64,000 nucleotides of DNA from DATESN01 sp035270785 (GCA_035270785.1 DATESN010000101.1:1-64000), one strand, 5' to 3'; shown: positions 52,198 to 61,398, numbered from the stretch's first letter. Program-made: numbers and translations. Notes: generated by a model not told the origin, from the sequence alone.

Positions 52198-53118
52198 TTA
52201 TATGTTATGGAACTTTCTTCCTTGTTCCATATCCTTTTGCAATTGCTTGATAAGTTCCGAAATATCATCAAACCTAATTTCGCCTCTACTAAACTTTAAT
52301 AATTTAACATCAATTCTTTTTCCATATAGATCCTCTGAAAAATCATAGATATATGTTTCAACTCCAGCGATATTTTCATCTGTTACGGTTGGTTTAATTC
52401 CTATATTTGTTAAACTATCATATTCTTTATTTTCGTATAAAACTTTTGAAAAATAAACTCCAAAGGGTGGCAACAACTTATTTCCAGCTGGAATTTGATT
52501 GACCGTTGGCATCCCAAATGTTCTTCCCAAACGTTTTCCATGGGCAACCTTTCCCGAAATACAATAAGGACTTCCTAAAAGCCGTGTTACATTTTCCATA
52601 TTACCTGCTTGTACTTCTTCCCTGACATAGGTAGAGCTGATTTCCTTTTCATTAATGCAAACCTTATCAATAATACGAACCTGATATCCAAACTCCACTG
52701 CCTTGCTCTGAAGCATTTTCATATCCCCTCGCCCTTTATGACCAAATGAAATATCAATACCCGCAACAATAACAGCTGCATGAAGCTTCTTTACTAAAAT
52801 TTCTTCTATATATAACTCCGGCTTAATAGCAGCCGTTTCTGTATTAAGTGGATATTCTATTAATATATCAATGCCCATTTCCATGAACATATCTCTTTTT
52901 TCAAATTTAGTTGTCAATTCTTTGGATTTGTCATTTCTAAAAAAAACCCCAGGTGAGGGATCGAAAGTAAATACAATTGTCTTTAGCCCTTGTTTCTTAT
53001 AACGAAGTGCTTCATTAATTAATTTTTGATGTCCTCTGTGAATACCATCAAATTTACCAATGGCAACAGCCGTTTTACCTTCAATATGAAAATCAGTAGT
53101 ACCAGCAATCAATTTCAT
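52198..53118 (-). CDS. ribF: Bifunctional riboflavin kinase/FAD synthetase
   Basis: Makes FMN and FAD. The N-terminal adenylyltransferase has AIGKFDGIHRGHQKL and the STYVREEVQAG motif; the C-terminal kinase domain (about 185-306) has GRTFGMPTVN and NIGIKPTV. The 306-residue length is normal. It is the last gene of the rimP operon, 80 bp after truB. Confidence 0.95.
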   Translation of the reverse strand: MKLIAGTTDFHIEGKTAVAIGKFDGIHRGHQKLINEALRYKKQGLKTIVFTFDPSPGVFFRNDKSKELTTKFEKRDMFMEMGIDILIEYPLNTETAAIKPELYIEEILVKKLHAAVIVAGIDISFGHKGRGDMKMLQSKAVEFGYQVRIIDKVCINEKEISSTYVREEVQAGNMENVTRLLGSPYCISGKVAHGKRLGRTFGMPTVNQIPAGNKLLPPFGVYFSKVLYENKEYDSLTNIGIKPTVTDENIAGVETYIYDFSEDLYGKRIDVKLLKFSRGEIRFDDISELIKQLQKDMEQGRKFHNI

Positions 53119-53199
53119 AGTTACAAACCTCTCTACGTCAAAACATAGCTTTAAATAGTGGTAATTTATAAACTGTATTTAATAATGAGTTGTAACATC

Positions 53200-54105
53200 T
53201 TATTGGGGAAACATTTTTAACGGTTTCATACAGTTCTTTATGGAATCAAAGACATAAATAGCACAAAAATTACCATAATCATCATATATCCTAACTTGTT
53301 CTTCCTCTTCTAGTATCTCACATTCTCCTATTTCTAATTGATTTAAAAATAGTGAATTTCCATTATCTAAAAACTTTCGGAATTCTTTTTTAATTGACAT
53401 TTTACGCAAATGCAAAAAAACAGAATCGACGGAATGAATTTCTTGTAAAAGTGCTCCACCATCATTCATCTCTTCAATTTGAGATAAAGTAAATGCATCT
53501 TTTAATTCAAAAATGGATGCTTTTGTCCGGATCAAAGCATTCATAGTGCCACCACATCCTAATTTTTCACCAATATCATAGCAAAGCGTTCTTATATAAG
53601 TACCTTTAGAACAGGCAACCCTAAATTTTACGATTGGTAAATTTAGTTCTAATATTTCTAGTTCTTCTATCACTAAAGGCCTTGCTTCCCGTTCAATTTC
53701 TATTCCAGCCCTAGCTAGTTCATATAATTTCTTGCCATTCACCTTTAAAGCAGAATACATAGGTGGAATTTGATGATAGGAACCAAGAAAAGACAGAATT
53801 GCTTGTTCTGCCTGGAGTGGTGTTATGTTAACTTCTTTTTTAGTTATAATCGTTCCTGTCATATCCTGCGTATCTGTAGTAATACCAAGCAAAAGTTCAG
53901 CGACATACTCCTTGCTTTTATCCGAAAGCATTTCACAAAGCTTCGTTCCATTCCCTAAACATACTGGCAAAACTCCTGTTGCTTCTGGATCTAACGTTCC
54001 TGTATGTCCGATTTTCTTCTGTTTTAAAATCCAACGAAGTTTTGCTACTACATCATGTGATGTGAAACCTTTTTCCTTATATACATTTAAAATTCCGTTT
54101 ATCAC
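53200..54105 (-). CDS. truB: tRNA pseudouridine-55 synthase
   Basis: Isomerises U55 in the T-loop of tRNA. The catalytic aspartate lies in GHTGTLDPEATGVL, with GILNVYKEKGFTSHDVV, RVACSKGTYIRTLCYDIG-type core around residue 170 and a PUA-like C-terminus. It starts with GTG, eight bases after AGGAG. Length 301 residues. Confidence 0.95.
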   Translation of the reverse strand: MINGILNVYKEKGFTSHDVVAKLRWILKQKKIGHTGTLDPEATGVLPVCLGNGTKLCEMLSDKSKEYVAELLLGITTDTQDMTGTIITKKEVNITPLQAEQAILSFLGSYHQIPPMYSALKVNGKKLYELARAGIEIEREARPLVIEELEILELNLPIVKFRVACSKGTYIRTLCYDIGEKLGCGGTMNALIRTKASIFELKDAFTLSQIEEMNDGGALLQEIHSVDSVFLHLRKMSIKKEFRKFLDNGNSLFLNQLEIGECEILEEEEQVRIYDDYGNFCAIYVFDSIKNCMKPLKMFPQ

Positions 54106-54134
54106 TCACTGTTCTCCTAGACAACTATTTCTTC

Positions 54135-55091
54135 TTATGAGAGTTGTTTTTCAATATATTGAGATAAGTTATTAATTACATCATGAAATGTTCCATTCAT
54201 TGTACATCCCGCAGCTCTTATATGCCCTCCACCACCAAAAAAGGTGGCAATTTCAGAAACATTCACAATATTATTAGAACGCATGCTCACTTTGTATTCT
54301 TGTAAGCCTGTTTCATACATAAATACTGCACATTCTATTCCTTTAATAATTCTTAACTGATTAACAATTCCGTTTAAATCCTCTGGCCCTACATGATAAA
54401 ATTCCATCATTTTTTTATCAACCACACTAACAATACATTTTCCATCCATAAAACGAATACTTTCAAGTATTGCCCGACCTAATACCTGATTCTGAACATA
54501 AGTTTTTTCATAAAATGTTTCATCAATAATGCTTGAAAAAGGAAATCCAAAAGAAATGAGTTTTCCCGCAATTTCCATTGTCTTTTTTGAAGTATTAGAA
54601 TATTGAAACACCCCTGTATCATGAATAATACCAATATAAATTGCTTTAGCAATTTCCATATCTAGTAATTCTTCATCAATCACATCAAAAATCAGTTCAC
54701 AGGTGCTACTTGCATCTGTAACAATATAATTAACCATTCCAGTGCCATTAGCATTACTAATATGATGGTCAATATTAATAGTTTTTTTAGCCCTGTCAAA
54801 AAGCTCAACTGCTTCTCCAAGACGATCTTTTGAACAGTCTAACGCAATAAATACATCCATCGGTTCCACAGAAGCAATCGATGTTTTTATATTTTCAATC
54901 CCCTGAATACAATCGAAAATAGCAGCTGGTTTATCTAAATAAACTTCTACAATGACTTCTGGTAATGCTTTTCTTAAAAACAGATATAATGCCATGCATG
55001 CGCCAACACAGTCTCCATCGGGCCTTTTATGTCCACTAATACCAATGGTTCTAGCACCTTTAATTTCCTCTAATATATTAAACATTTTCAC
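54135..55091 (-). CDS. nrnA: NrnA-type bifunctional oligoribonuclease/pAp phosphatase (DHH family)
   Basis: Degrades nano-RNAs and dephosphorylates 3'-phosphoadenosine 5'-phosphate. DHH motifs are visible: SGHKRPDGDCVGA, ALDCS, NIDHHISN and IIHDTGVFQYS; the DHHA1 domain ends with FGGGGHIRAAGC. Start GTG 55091 lies seven bases after AGGAAG; ATG two codons later is the alternative. Its place between rbfA and truB is conserved in Firmicutes. Confidence 0.93.
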   Translation of the reverse strand: MKMFNILEEIKGARTIGISGHKRPDGDCVGACMALYLFLRKALPEVIVEVYLDKPAAIFDCIQGIENIKTSIASVEPMDVFIALDCSKDRLGEAVELFDRAKKTINIDHHISNANGTGMVNYIVTDASSTCELIFDVIDEELLDMEIAKAIYIGIIHDTGVFQYSNTSKKTMEIAGKLISFGFPFSSIIDETFYEKTYVQNQVLGRAILESIRFMDGKCIVSVVDKKMMEFYHVGPEDLNGIVNQLRIIKGIECAVFMYETGLQEYKVSMRSNNIVNVSEIATFFGGGGHIRAAGCTMNGTFHDVINNLSQYIEKQLS

Positions 55092-55134
55092 TTCACTTCT
55101 TCCTATAAATGAACTATAACTTGAATGATAACAG

Positions 55135-55521
55135 CTATTTTGTATCTTCTGCTACATCATCTCTTACAATATTCTTATTCACATCATCTATCAATTTTGA
55201 CATATTGACACCGTATGCAATGGATTGATCTAAGATAAAGATGATCTCTGGAGTATTTCTAAGATTTATCTTTCTTGCTAATTGGCTTTTAATAAAACCA
55301 GATGCACTTTTCAAACCAGCCATTGTATCCAATCCTGATTTTTCATCACCAAGTACACTGATCCAAGCTTTACAAGTTTTTAAATCTGGAGCCACCTCTA
55401 CCGCAAGCACGGAAGTAAAAGGGTTGATTCGTGGGTCTTTTATTTCTCCACGAATAATTTCAGCCAACACCTTTTGTACTTCTCCATTGATTCTAGTGTT
55501 TTTTACACTATTTTTTCTCAT
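55135..55521 (-). CDS. rbfA: Ribosome-binding factor A
   Basis: Late 30S maturation factor. The 128 residues carry the KH-like core: RINGEVQKVLAEIIRGEIKDPRI (core IIRGEIKDPRI), FTSVLAVEVAPDLKTCKAWISV and LRNTPEIIFILDQSI. AAAGGG precedes the ATG. It follows infB by 17 bp. Confidence 0.95.
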   Translation of the reverse strand: MRKNSVKNTRINGEVQKVLAEIIRGEIKDPRINPFTSVLAVEVAPDLKTCKAWISVLGDEKSGLDTMAGLKSASGFIKSQLARKINLRNTPEIIFILDQSIAYGVNMSKLIDDVNKNIVRDDVAEDTK

Positions 55522-55538
55522 ATTTTACCCTTTCAAAT

Positions 55539-58500
55539 TTAGCGAGGTACTTCAACCATGATATAGGCTTCTACAATATCAAGTTCCTGAATTTGATCAA
55601 AGTCATCAAATACAAGACCACATTCGAATCCTGTTTTAACTTCTTTTACATCATCTTTAAATCTTTTTAAGGAACCTAAAACACCTTCATGAATCTGTGT
55701 ACCTTGACGTGATATTCTAACTTTACATCCTCTTTTAAATTCACCATCAAGAACATAGGAACCTGCTATATTGCCAATTGCTGATGCTTTAAATATTTGA
55801 CGAACTTCAGCATGACCAATTACCTTTTCTTCGAAAATAGGATCTAGCATGCCTTTCATAGCTGCTTGAACGTCTTCGATTGCTTGGTAAATTACTTTAT
55901 AAAGTCTAAGATCAACACCTTCATTATCCGCTGTTGTCTTCGCCATAATATCTGGTCGAACATTAAATCCTATAATAATGGCCTGTGAAGCACTTGCCAA
56001 AATAACATCCGACTCGTTAATAGCACCAACACCACTATGAATAATCTTAACGACTACCTCTTCATTTGAGAGTTTTAACAAACTTTGTTTGACAGCCTCA
56101 ACACTACCTTGAACATCTGCCTTTACAATTAGATTTAATTCTTTTAAATTACCTGCTTTGATTTGAGTAAATAAATCATCAAGAGACATTTTTGCTTTCG
56201 TATCATCTAATAATTTCACTTTGTTTTGAGCTACGAAGGTTTCCGCAAAGTTTTTAGCAACTTTATCATTTTCATGGGCGATAAACACATCGCCAGCTTT
56301 TGGCGTATCACTTAAGCCTAATATTTCAACAGGTGTGGAAGGTGTTGCCTCTTTCACTCTTCTTCCCTTATCATCTATCATGGCTCTAACTTTTCCGTAA
56401 CTTGCTCCTGCTGAAATAAAGTCTCCTACATGTAATGTACCTTTTTGCACTAATACAGTAGCCACTGGACCGCGGCCTTTATCAAGCTCTGCCTCAATAA
56501 CAAGACCTCTCGCACGACGATCTGAATTAGCCTTTAGCTCTAACATTTCTGAAGATAACACAATCATTTCTAGTAATTGTGGTATTCCTTCACCCGTTTT
56601 TGCTGATACTGGTGCAAAAACAGTAGTTCCGCCCCAATCTTCAGATATTAATTGATATTCAGCAAGTTCTTGTTTTACCCTATCGATATTTGAGTTAGGT
56701 TTGTCAATTTTGTTAACCGCTACAATAATTTCAATACCTGCCGCTTTCGCATGATTAATTGCTTCTATCGTTTGTGGCATTACACCATCATCAGCTGCTA
56801 CTACTAAAACAGCAATATCAGTAGCATTTGCACCACGCATACGCATTGATGTAAACGCCTCATGTCCAGGAGTATCTAAGAATGTGATTTTTTGATTGTT
56901 AACATTTACAGTATAAGCACCAATATGTTGCGTGATACCTCCTGCTTCCTTATCCGTCACACTAGTTTTACGAATGACATCAAGAAGTGATGTTTTACCA
57001 TGATCTACATGCCCCATAACACAAATTACTGGTGGTCTTGTTGTTTTAATTTCTTCGATTTCATCTTCTTCTTTTAGAAGTTCTTCAATTACATCAACAA
57101 CAATCTCTTTCTCACAAATAACATCATATTCAATGGCAATTTCTTCTGCTTGTTCATAAAGAATTTCTTGATTAACTGTTACCACTTTTCCCTGTAAAAA
57201 TAGCTTTTTAACAATAGCGGATGGTAAGATTTTCATTTTTTCAGCTAATTCTTTAATGGTTAGAGATTCTGGAAGAATAATTACTTTGATCACTTCTTCA
57301 ATTTGTTCCTGTTTCTTTTCAGGCCTAATAAACTTTCCTGCCTTGTTAATAACCTTAGCATCTTCTTGAAAGATATGGTCTCTTCTATTACGTTGAGCCT
57401 TTTCTGCAATTAAACGTTTTTGTGCTTCATCTCTGTGCTTTTCTGGTTCTCTACTTGGTGTATCGGTCTTGCTACCTTGTGGTTTACCATATCTGCTTCC
57501 TGGTCCATCATTGCCCCTTTGAGCTCCACCATCACTATTATAAGGTCTTGAACCGCCTTGACTGTTATAACCGCCACCTTGATTACTGTAACCGCCACCT
57601 TGATTATTGTATCCGCCTGGTCTACTTTGTCCTGGTCTCGCACTATTATATCCACCTGTTTGACCTTGTCTAAATGGAGGACGTTGTCCGGTTTGACCTT
57701 GTTGCGCATTTTGATTGTAAGCAGGTCTTTGCCCTTGATTATTATAACCGCCTTCTCTTTGAACATAACCACCCTGTCCCTGTGGACGGGAATTATTATA
57801 TCCGCCTTGTTGGCCTGTTCCTTGTGGACGGGAATTATTGTATCCACCTTGTTGGCTTGTTCCTTGTGGACGGGAATTATTGTATCCACCTTGTTGGCTT
57901 GTTCCTTGTGGACGGGAATTATTGTATCCGCCCTGTTGGCTTGTTCCTTGTGGACGTGTATTATTGTATCCGCCTTGTTGACCCGTTCCTTGTGGACGTG
58001 TATTATTGTATCCGCCTTGTTGGCTTGTTCCTTGTGGACGGGAATTATTATATCCACCTTGTTGGCTTGTTCCTTGTGGACGGGAATTATTGTATCCACC
58101 TTGTTGGCCTGTTCCTTGTGGACGGGAATTATTGTATCCACCTTGCTGGCTTGTTCCTTGTGGACGGGAATTATTGTATCCACCTTGTTGGCTTGTTCCT
58201 TGTGGACGGGAATTATTATATCCACCTTGCTGGCTTGTTCCTTGTGGACGGGAATTATTATATCCACCTTGCTGGCTTGTTCCTTGTGGACGGGAATTAT
58301 TATTGTATCCACTTTGAGGGGTACTTCCTTGAGGGGTACTTATTTGTACGCCACTATCAGTTTGCTTATTTTCACTCGTTGCGGCTATGTTTGGTTGCCC
58401 AACAACAGGTGCTTTTGATTCTATCTTTTGATTGTTTACTTCTTTGTTTACTTCTTTGTTTACTTCTTTATTTGCCGCTGCTTCTTCCTTTATTGGTTGA

Positions 58501-58979
58501 ACAGATTTTGGTTCTTCTTTTGTAACACTTTTAGTTACTAATTTTCTTTCTGTATTTTGTTGCATCGGTCTTTGTGTGTTTCCTCCTGGCATTTTACTAT
58601 TGTAAGGATTACTTACAAAAATAATACTCTTTTTCTTCTTTGGAGCTTCCTCTGTTTTAGCCACTGCTTCTAATACTGGTGCCTTTTCAGCTACTGGTGC
58701 CTTTTCAGCTACTGGTGCTTTTTTAGCTACTGGTGCCTTTTCAGCTACTGGTGCCTTTTCAGCCACTGGTGCTTTTTTAGCTACTGGTGCCTTTTCAGCT
58801 ACTGGTGCTTTTTTATTTGTACTTTTAACTAATTCCTTTTTTACAATTGAGACTGCATTATCTTCTAATACGCTCATGTGACTTTTCACTTCAATCCCTT
58901 TATTCTGAAGCAAGGTTAAGATATCTTTACTCTGCGTATCTAATTCCTTTGCAAGTTCATATACTTTCAATTTCGCCAT
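55539..58979 (-). CDS. infB: Translation initiation factor IF-2 with expanded repeat linker
   Basis: GTPase that brings initiator tRNA to the ribosome. IF2-N domain (about 1-52) is followed by a ~500-residue low-complexity linker: eight KAPVAE/K hexapeptides (57-104), KEVN repeats (171-182), twelve 14-residue RPQGTSQQGGYNN-type repeats (229-396) and further Gly/Gln/Asn-rich sequence. The conserved half then has a second N-domain, G1 GHVDHGKTS, G3 DTPGHEAF, G4 NKID and domains II-IV. Start ATG 58979 after GGAGG gives 1146 residues, long for a Firmicute. An ATG at 59024 has no ribosome site. Confidence 0.96.
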   Translation of the reverse strand: MAKLKVYELAKELDTQSKDILTLLQNKGIEVKSHMSVLEDNAVSIVKKELVKSTNKKAPVAEKAPVAKKAPVAEKAPVAEKAPVAKKAPVAEKAPVAEKAPVLEAVAKTEEAPKKKKSIIFVSNPYNSKMPGGNTQRPMQQNTERKLVTKSVTKEEPKSVQPIKEEAAANKEVNKEVNKEVNNQKIESKAPVVGQPNIAATSENKQTDSGVQISTPQGSTPQSGYNNNSRPQGTSQQGGYNNSRPQGTSQQGGYNNSRPQGTSQQGGYNNSRPQGTSQQGGYNNSRPQGTGQQGGYNNSRPQGTSQQGGYNNSRPQGTSQQGGYNNTRPQGTGQQGGYNNTRPQGTSQQGGYNNSRPQGTSQQGGYNNSRPQGTSQQGGYNNSRPQGTGQQGGYNNSRPQGQGGYVQREGGYNNQGQRPAYNQNAQQGQTGQRPPFRQGQTGGYNSARPGQSRPGGYNNQGGGYSNQGGGYNSQGGSRPYNSDGGAQRGNDGPGSRYGKPQGSKTDTPSREPEKHRDEAQKRLIAEKAQRNRRDHIFQEDAKVINKAGKFIRPEKKQEQIEEVIKVIILPESLTIKELAEKMKILPSAIVKKLFLQGKVVTVNQEILYEQAEEIAIEYDVICEKEIVVDVIEELLKEEDEIEEIKTTRPPVICVMGHVDHGKTSLLDVIRKTSVTDKEAGGITQHIGAYTVNVNNQKITFLDTPGHEAFTSMRMRGANATDIAVLVVAADDGVMPQTIEAINHAKAAGIEIIVAVNKIDKPNSNIDRVKQELAEYQLISEDWGGTTVFAPVSAKTGEGIPQLLEMIVLSSEMLELKANSDRRARGLVIEAELDKGRGPVATVLVQKGTLHVGDFISAGASYGKVRAMIDDKGRRVKEATPSTPVEILGLSDTPKAGDVFIAHENDKVAKNFAETFVAQNKVKLLDDTKAKMSLDDLFTQIKAGNLKELNLIVKADVQGSVEAVKQSLLKLSNEEVVVKIIHSGVGAINESDVILASASQAIIIGFNVRPDIMAKTTADNEGVDLRLYKVIYQAIEDVQAAMKGMLDPIFEEKVIGHAEVRQIFKASAIGNIAGSYVLDGEFKRGCKVRISRQGTQIHEGVLGSLKRFKDDVKEVKTGFECGLVFDDFDQIQELDIVEAYIMVEVPR
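57792..58295 (-). repeat. Twelve 42-bp tandem repeats inside infB
   Basis: Twelve contiguous 42-bp units encode [ST]RPQGT[SG]QQGGYNN. Differences between units are few and mostly at the S/G and S/T codons, plus third positions, which points to recent expansion by unequal exchange. Because 42 is a multiple of three, all six frames stay open and give long spurious ORFs. Confidence 0.95.
58671..58811 (-). repeat. Eight 18-bp tandem repeats inside infB
   Basis: Units encode KAPVAE or KAPVAK and finally KAPVLE. The variation alternates Glu and Lys at the sixth position, so the segment is a mixed-charge, proline-alanine linker. Confidence 0.92.
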
Positions 58980-59020
58980 TCTTACTACCTCCGTGTTATT
59001 TTCATGTGAAAGGCTATCTT

Positions 59021-59326
59021 TCACTTGTCTTCCAATTGCTTAATGATTGATTTGGCAAATCCACCATCTGTTACTGCAAGGGAAGACCTTAATTCTTTAC
59101 CCATCGCATGCCCTAATTCTACTTTTGTTCCATAAACAAAATTAGGTACTTTGTAAAATTCACACATATTTGCAAACATTTTTTTTGTATTATCCGAAGC
59201 ATCTTCCGCAACGATTACTAGTGATGCACTCCCAGATTTTACGCTTTTCTCCGAACTGAATTCTCCGCTAACCACATTTCTTCCTTTCATTGCCAATCCC
59301 AACATGGATAAAACTTTATTTTGCAT
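59021..59326 (-). CDS. ylxQ: YlxQ, L7Ae-family RNA-binding protein
   Basis: A 101-residue L7Ae/L30e-fold protein: VLSMLGLAMKGRNVVSGEF at the N-terminus, SLVIVAEDASDNTKKMF and the GTKVELGHAMGKE block. Bacillus YlxQ is a kink-turn binding protein. Start ATG 59326 follows GGAG by ten bases and overlaps rnpM by 11 bp. Standard place before infB. Confidence 0.92.
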   Translation of the reverse strand: MQNKVLSMLGLAMKGRNVVSGEFSSEKSVKSGSASLVIVAEDASDNTKKMFANMCEFYKVPNFVYGTKVELGHAMGKELRSSLAVTDGGFAKSIIKQLEDK

Positions 59327-59585
59327 GATCTTCAAACTCCTTTTCCAAGCTACTATATACTTCATCTGGAATACCCATCTTAAAAGAACGTTCCAAGCCT
59401 TTATTTTTTTTAGCTTTCTGTAGACATTGGTGATTCACACACAAATAAGCACCTCTTCCATTTTTCTTACCAGTCATATCAAGAACTATAGGACCTTCTG
59501 CAGTTTTAAGTACTCGCATCATTTCCTTTTTGCTTTTCATTTCCCCACATCCTACACATTGTCTTAAGGGTGTTTTTTTATTCAC
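59316..59585 (-). CDS. rnpM: YlxR/RnpM-family RNA-binding protein
   Basis: A 90-residue DUF448 protein: PLRQCVGCGEMKSKKEMMRV, DMTGKKNGRGAYLC and CLQKAKK. In Bacillus YlxR binds the RNA subunit of RNase P and modulates it. Start is GTG 59585, seven bases after AGAGG; a TTG further upstream would leave that site inside the gene. The four cysteines in two CxxC-like pairs may bind metal. Confidence 0.92.
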   Translation of the reverse strand: MNKKTPLRQCVGCGEMKSKKEMMRVLKTAEGPIVLDMTGKKNGRGAYLCVNHQCLQKAKKNKGLERSFKMGIPDEVYSSLEKEFEDHAK

Positions 59586-59620
59586 TGCTTCACCTCTGTC
59601 TATCCTATTTAGCAAATTTC

Positions 59621-60727
59621 CTATGCTTCTGAATTTTCATCAAACTCTTCTTCATATTCATCCATATAATCTTCATAACGGAAACCTTGCGCATCTTTTG
59701 CTTGTGTTTCGCTTTTGATATCAATTTTGTATCCTGTTAACCTAGCTGCCAATCTAGCATTTTGGCCTTCTTTACCAATTGCAAGAGATAATTGATAGTC
59801 AGGGACTACTACTTTTGCCGTTTTCTCATCTGGATCCGCAAAGACGGCAACTATTTTTGCGGGAGACAATGCATTTTGAATTAGGTTACCCGGATTTTCA
59901 TCCCAGTTTATAATATCAATTTTTTCACCCCGAAGTTCATCCACAATAATGTTAACTCTAGTGCCATTTATACCAACACATGCACCAACAGCGTCTACAT
60001 TTGGATTGTTTGAAAAAACAGCCATTTTCGTTCTGCTTCCTGCTTCTCTTGCAATGCTTTTGATTTCAACTACTCCCTCTTGAATCTCTGCAACTTCTGC
60101 TTCAAATAATCTTTTTACAAGTTCTGGATGTGTTCGGCTCACTAAAATTCTAGGACCTTTAGGAGTATTCTTTACTTCCAAAATATATACCTTAATTCTC
60201 TCCGTAGGTCTAAACATTTCTCCTTTTACTTGCTCACTCTCATTTAAGATTGCATCTGCTTTTCCAAGGTTTATATTAATGTTTTTTCCAAGATAACGTT
60301 GAACTATACCCGTTACAACATCCTTTTCTTTTTCATAATAATGACTGTAAATTACTGTTCTCTCTTCCTCACGGATTTTTTGTAAGATCACGTTTTTAGC
60401 ATTTTGTGTTGCTATACGACCAAATTCTTTTGATTTAATTTCAACATGAATCGTATCTCCGATTTTTGCTTTTTTAGAAATTTCCTTAGCATCTTCTTCC
60501 GTAATTTGAATAACATCATCTTCTACTTCTTCTACCACTTCTTTTTCTGCATACACTAAAAAATCACATGTTTCTCTATTGATTTCAACCTTCATATTAT
60601 CAGCTTTACCAAAATGATTTTTGCATGCTGTAAGAAGAGAATTTTCAATTGCTTCAAATAAAGTTTCTTTGCTAATATCTTTCTCTTTTTCTAAAATATC
60701 CAACGCCTCTAATAGTTCTTTATTCAT
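59621..60727 (-). CDS. nusA: Transcription termination/antitermination factor NusA
   Basis: RNA polymerase-associated elongation factor. N-terminal domain (1-~125), S1 domain (~135-200), KH1 (RTKMAVFSNNPNVDAVGACVG-type region, core VDAVGACVG) and KH2 (LAIGKEGQNARLAARLTGYKI, core GKEGQNARLA), then an acidic tail. 368 residues, the short Firmicute form without the E. coli C-terminal repeats. Start is ATG 60727 after GGGAGG. Confidence 0.96.
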   Translation of the reverse strand: MNKELLEALDILEKEKDISKETLFEAIENSLLTACKNHFGKADNMKVEINRETCDFLVYAEKEVVEEVEDDVIQITEEDAKEISKKAKIGDTIHVEIKSKEFGRIATQNAKNVILQKIREEERTVIYSHYYEKEKDVVTGIVQRYLGKNININLGKADAILNESEQVKGEMFRPTERIKVYILEVKNTPKGPRILVSRTHPELVKRLFEAEVAEIQEGVVEIKSIAREAGSRTKMAVFSNNPNVDAVGACVGINGTRVNIIVDELRGEKIDIINWDENPGNLIQNALSPAKIVAVFADPDEKTAKVVVPDYQLSLAIGKEGQNARLAARLTGYKIDIKSETQAKDAQGFRYEDYMDEYEEEFDENSEA

Positions 60728-60745
60728 TTTCCGTTTCCCTCCCAA

Positions 60746-61210
60746 TTAAAAATCTAGTGCTAAGCGAATCAATGCAATATCCGCCTTTGCAAAAACAAAA
60801 TCTTTTTCTTCTATTTGTAGTGTTACCGTATCTTTATCATAGGCTTTTAAGATACCAATAAACTCTTTTTGATTATTCGTTTTTTTATATGTTTTTACTT
60901 CGACCTCATCGCCAAGGCTTTTTTCCAAATGTTTGTCTTTTTTTAAGGTTCTACCCAGTCCTGGACTGCTCACTTCTAGAATATATGCGTCTTCAATGAA
61001 ATCTTCTTTATCAAGTTCTTCCGACAAAGCTCTGCTTACTGTTTCACAATCAATAATATTCACTCCATCTTGCTTATCAATATAAGCTCTTAAAAACCAG
61101 TCATTGCCCTCTTTCACATATTCTACATCATAAATCTCAACGCCATTTGTTTCTGCGATATGAGTAAGAATGGTTTCTAGTCTGGCTTCGTATGTTTCCC
61201 TTTTGGACAT
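60746..61210 (-). CDS. rimP: Ribosome maturation factor RimP
   Basis: 30S assembly factor. The 154 residues have VEIYDVEYVKEG, RAYIDKQDGVNIIDCETVSRAL (core DCETVSRAL) and LEVSSPGLGRTLKKDKH, then a small SH3-like C-terminal domain. It heads the rimP-nusA-rnpM-ylxQ-infB-rbfA-nrnA-truB-ribF operon, promoter at 61297-61325 and leader hairpin at 61242-61267. Confidence 0.95.
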   Translation of the reverse strand: MSKRETYEARLETILTHIAETNGVEIYDVEYVKEGNDWFLRAYIDKQDGVNIIDCETVSRALSEELDKEDFIEDAYILEVSSPGLGRTLKKDKHLEKSLGDEVEVKTYKKTNNQKEFIGILKAYDKDTVTLQIEEKDFVFAKADIALIRLALDF

Positions 61211-61241
61211 TTACCTACCAATTCCTTTCCTTGCAATAAAC

Positions 61242-61267
61242 AAGAGTGGACTCGCAAGCCCACTCTT
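61242..61267 (-). promoter_or_regulatory. Leader hairpin upstream of rimP
   Basis: Minus-strand arms AAGAGTGG and CCACTCTT with a 10-nt loop lie in the leader, about 30 bp before rimP. GTTTATTG after the stem is a poor U-tract, so it may be an attenuator or a protein or antitermination site. Confidence 0.55.
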
Positions 61268-61296
61268 TTATCATTTAGCACTATTTAACTTATTGA

Positions 61297-61325
61297 AGTG
61301 TAACACTTATAACTATAATATGCAA
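61297..61325 (-). promoter_or_regulatory. Promoter of the rimP-ribF operon
   Basis: On the minus strand TTGCAT (61320-61325), a 17-bp spacer and TACACT (61297-61302), giving a leader of about 80 nt. Confidence 0.65.
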
Positions 61326-61398
61326 GGGAATATACCCATAAATACTGATGAATATTATCTTTTTATCAAACTCTTCTTAGTTATATTGAATAAAAGTA

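Noticed and set aside
57792..58295. Resemblance of the 42-bp array to a CRISPR array
   Set aside because: The units are contiguous, with no unique spacers, lie inside infB in frame, and no cas genes are present.
57410..58312. A 300-codon minus-strand frame made of IIPVHKEQANKVDT-type repeats
   Set aside because: It is an alternative frame of the infB 42-bp array; a repeat length divisible by three keeps all frames open. No ribosome site precedes it and infB is certain.
57558..58525. Plus-strand frames of about 283-286 codons over the same region
   Set aside because: Antisense shadows of the infB repeats with highly biased Leu/Trp/Cys-rich composition and no ribosome site.
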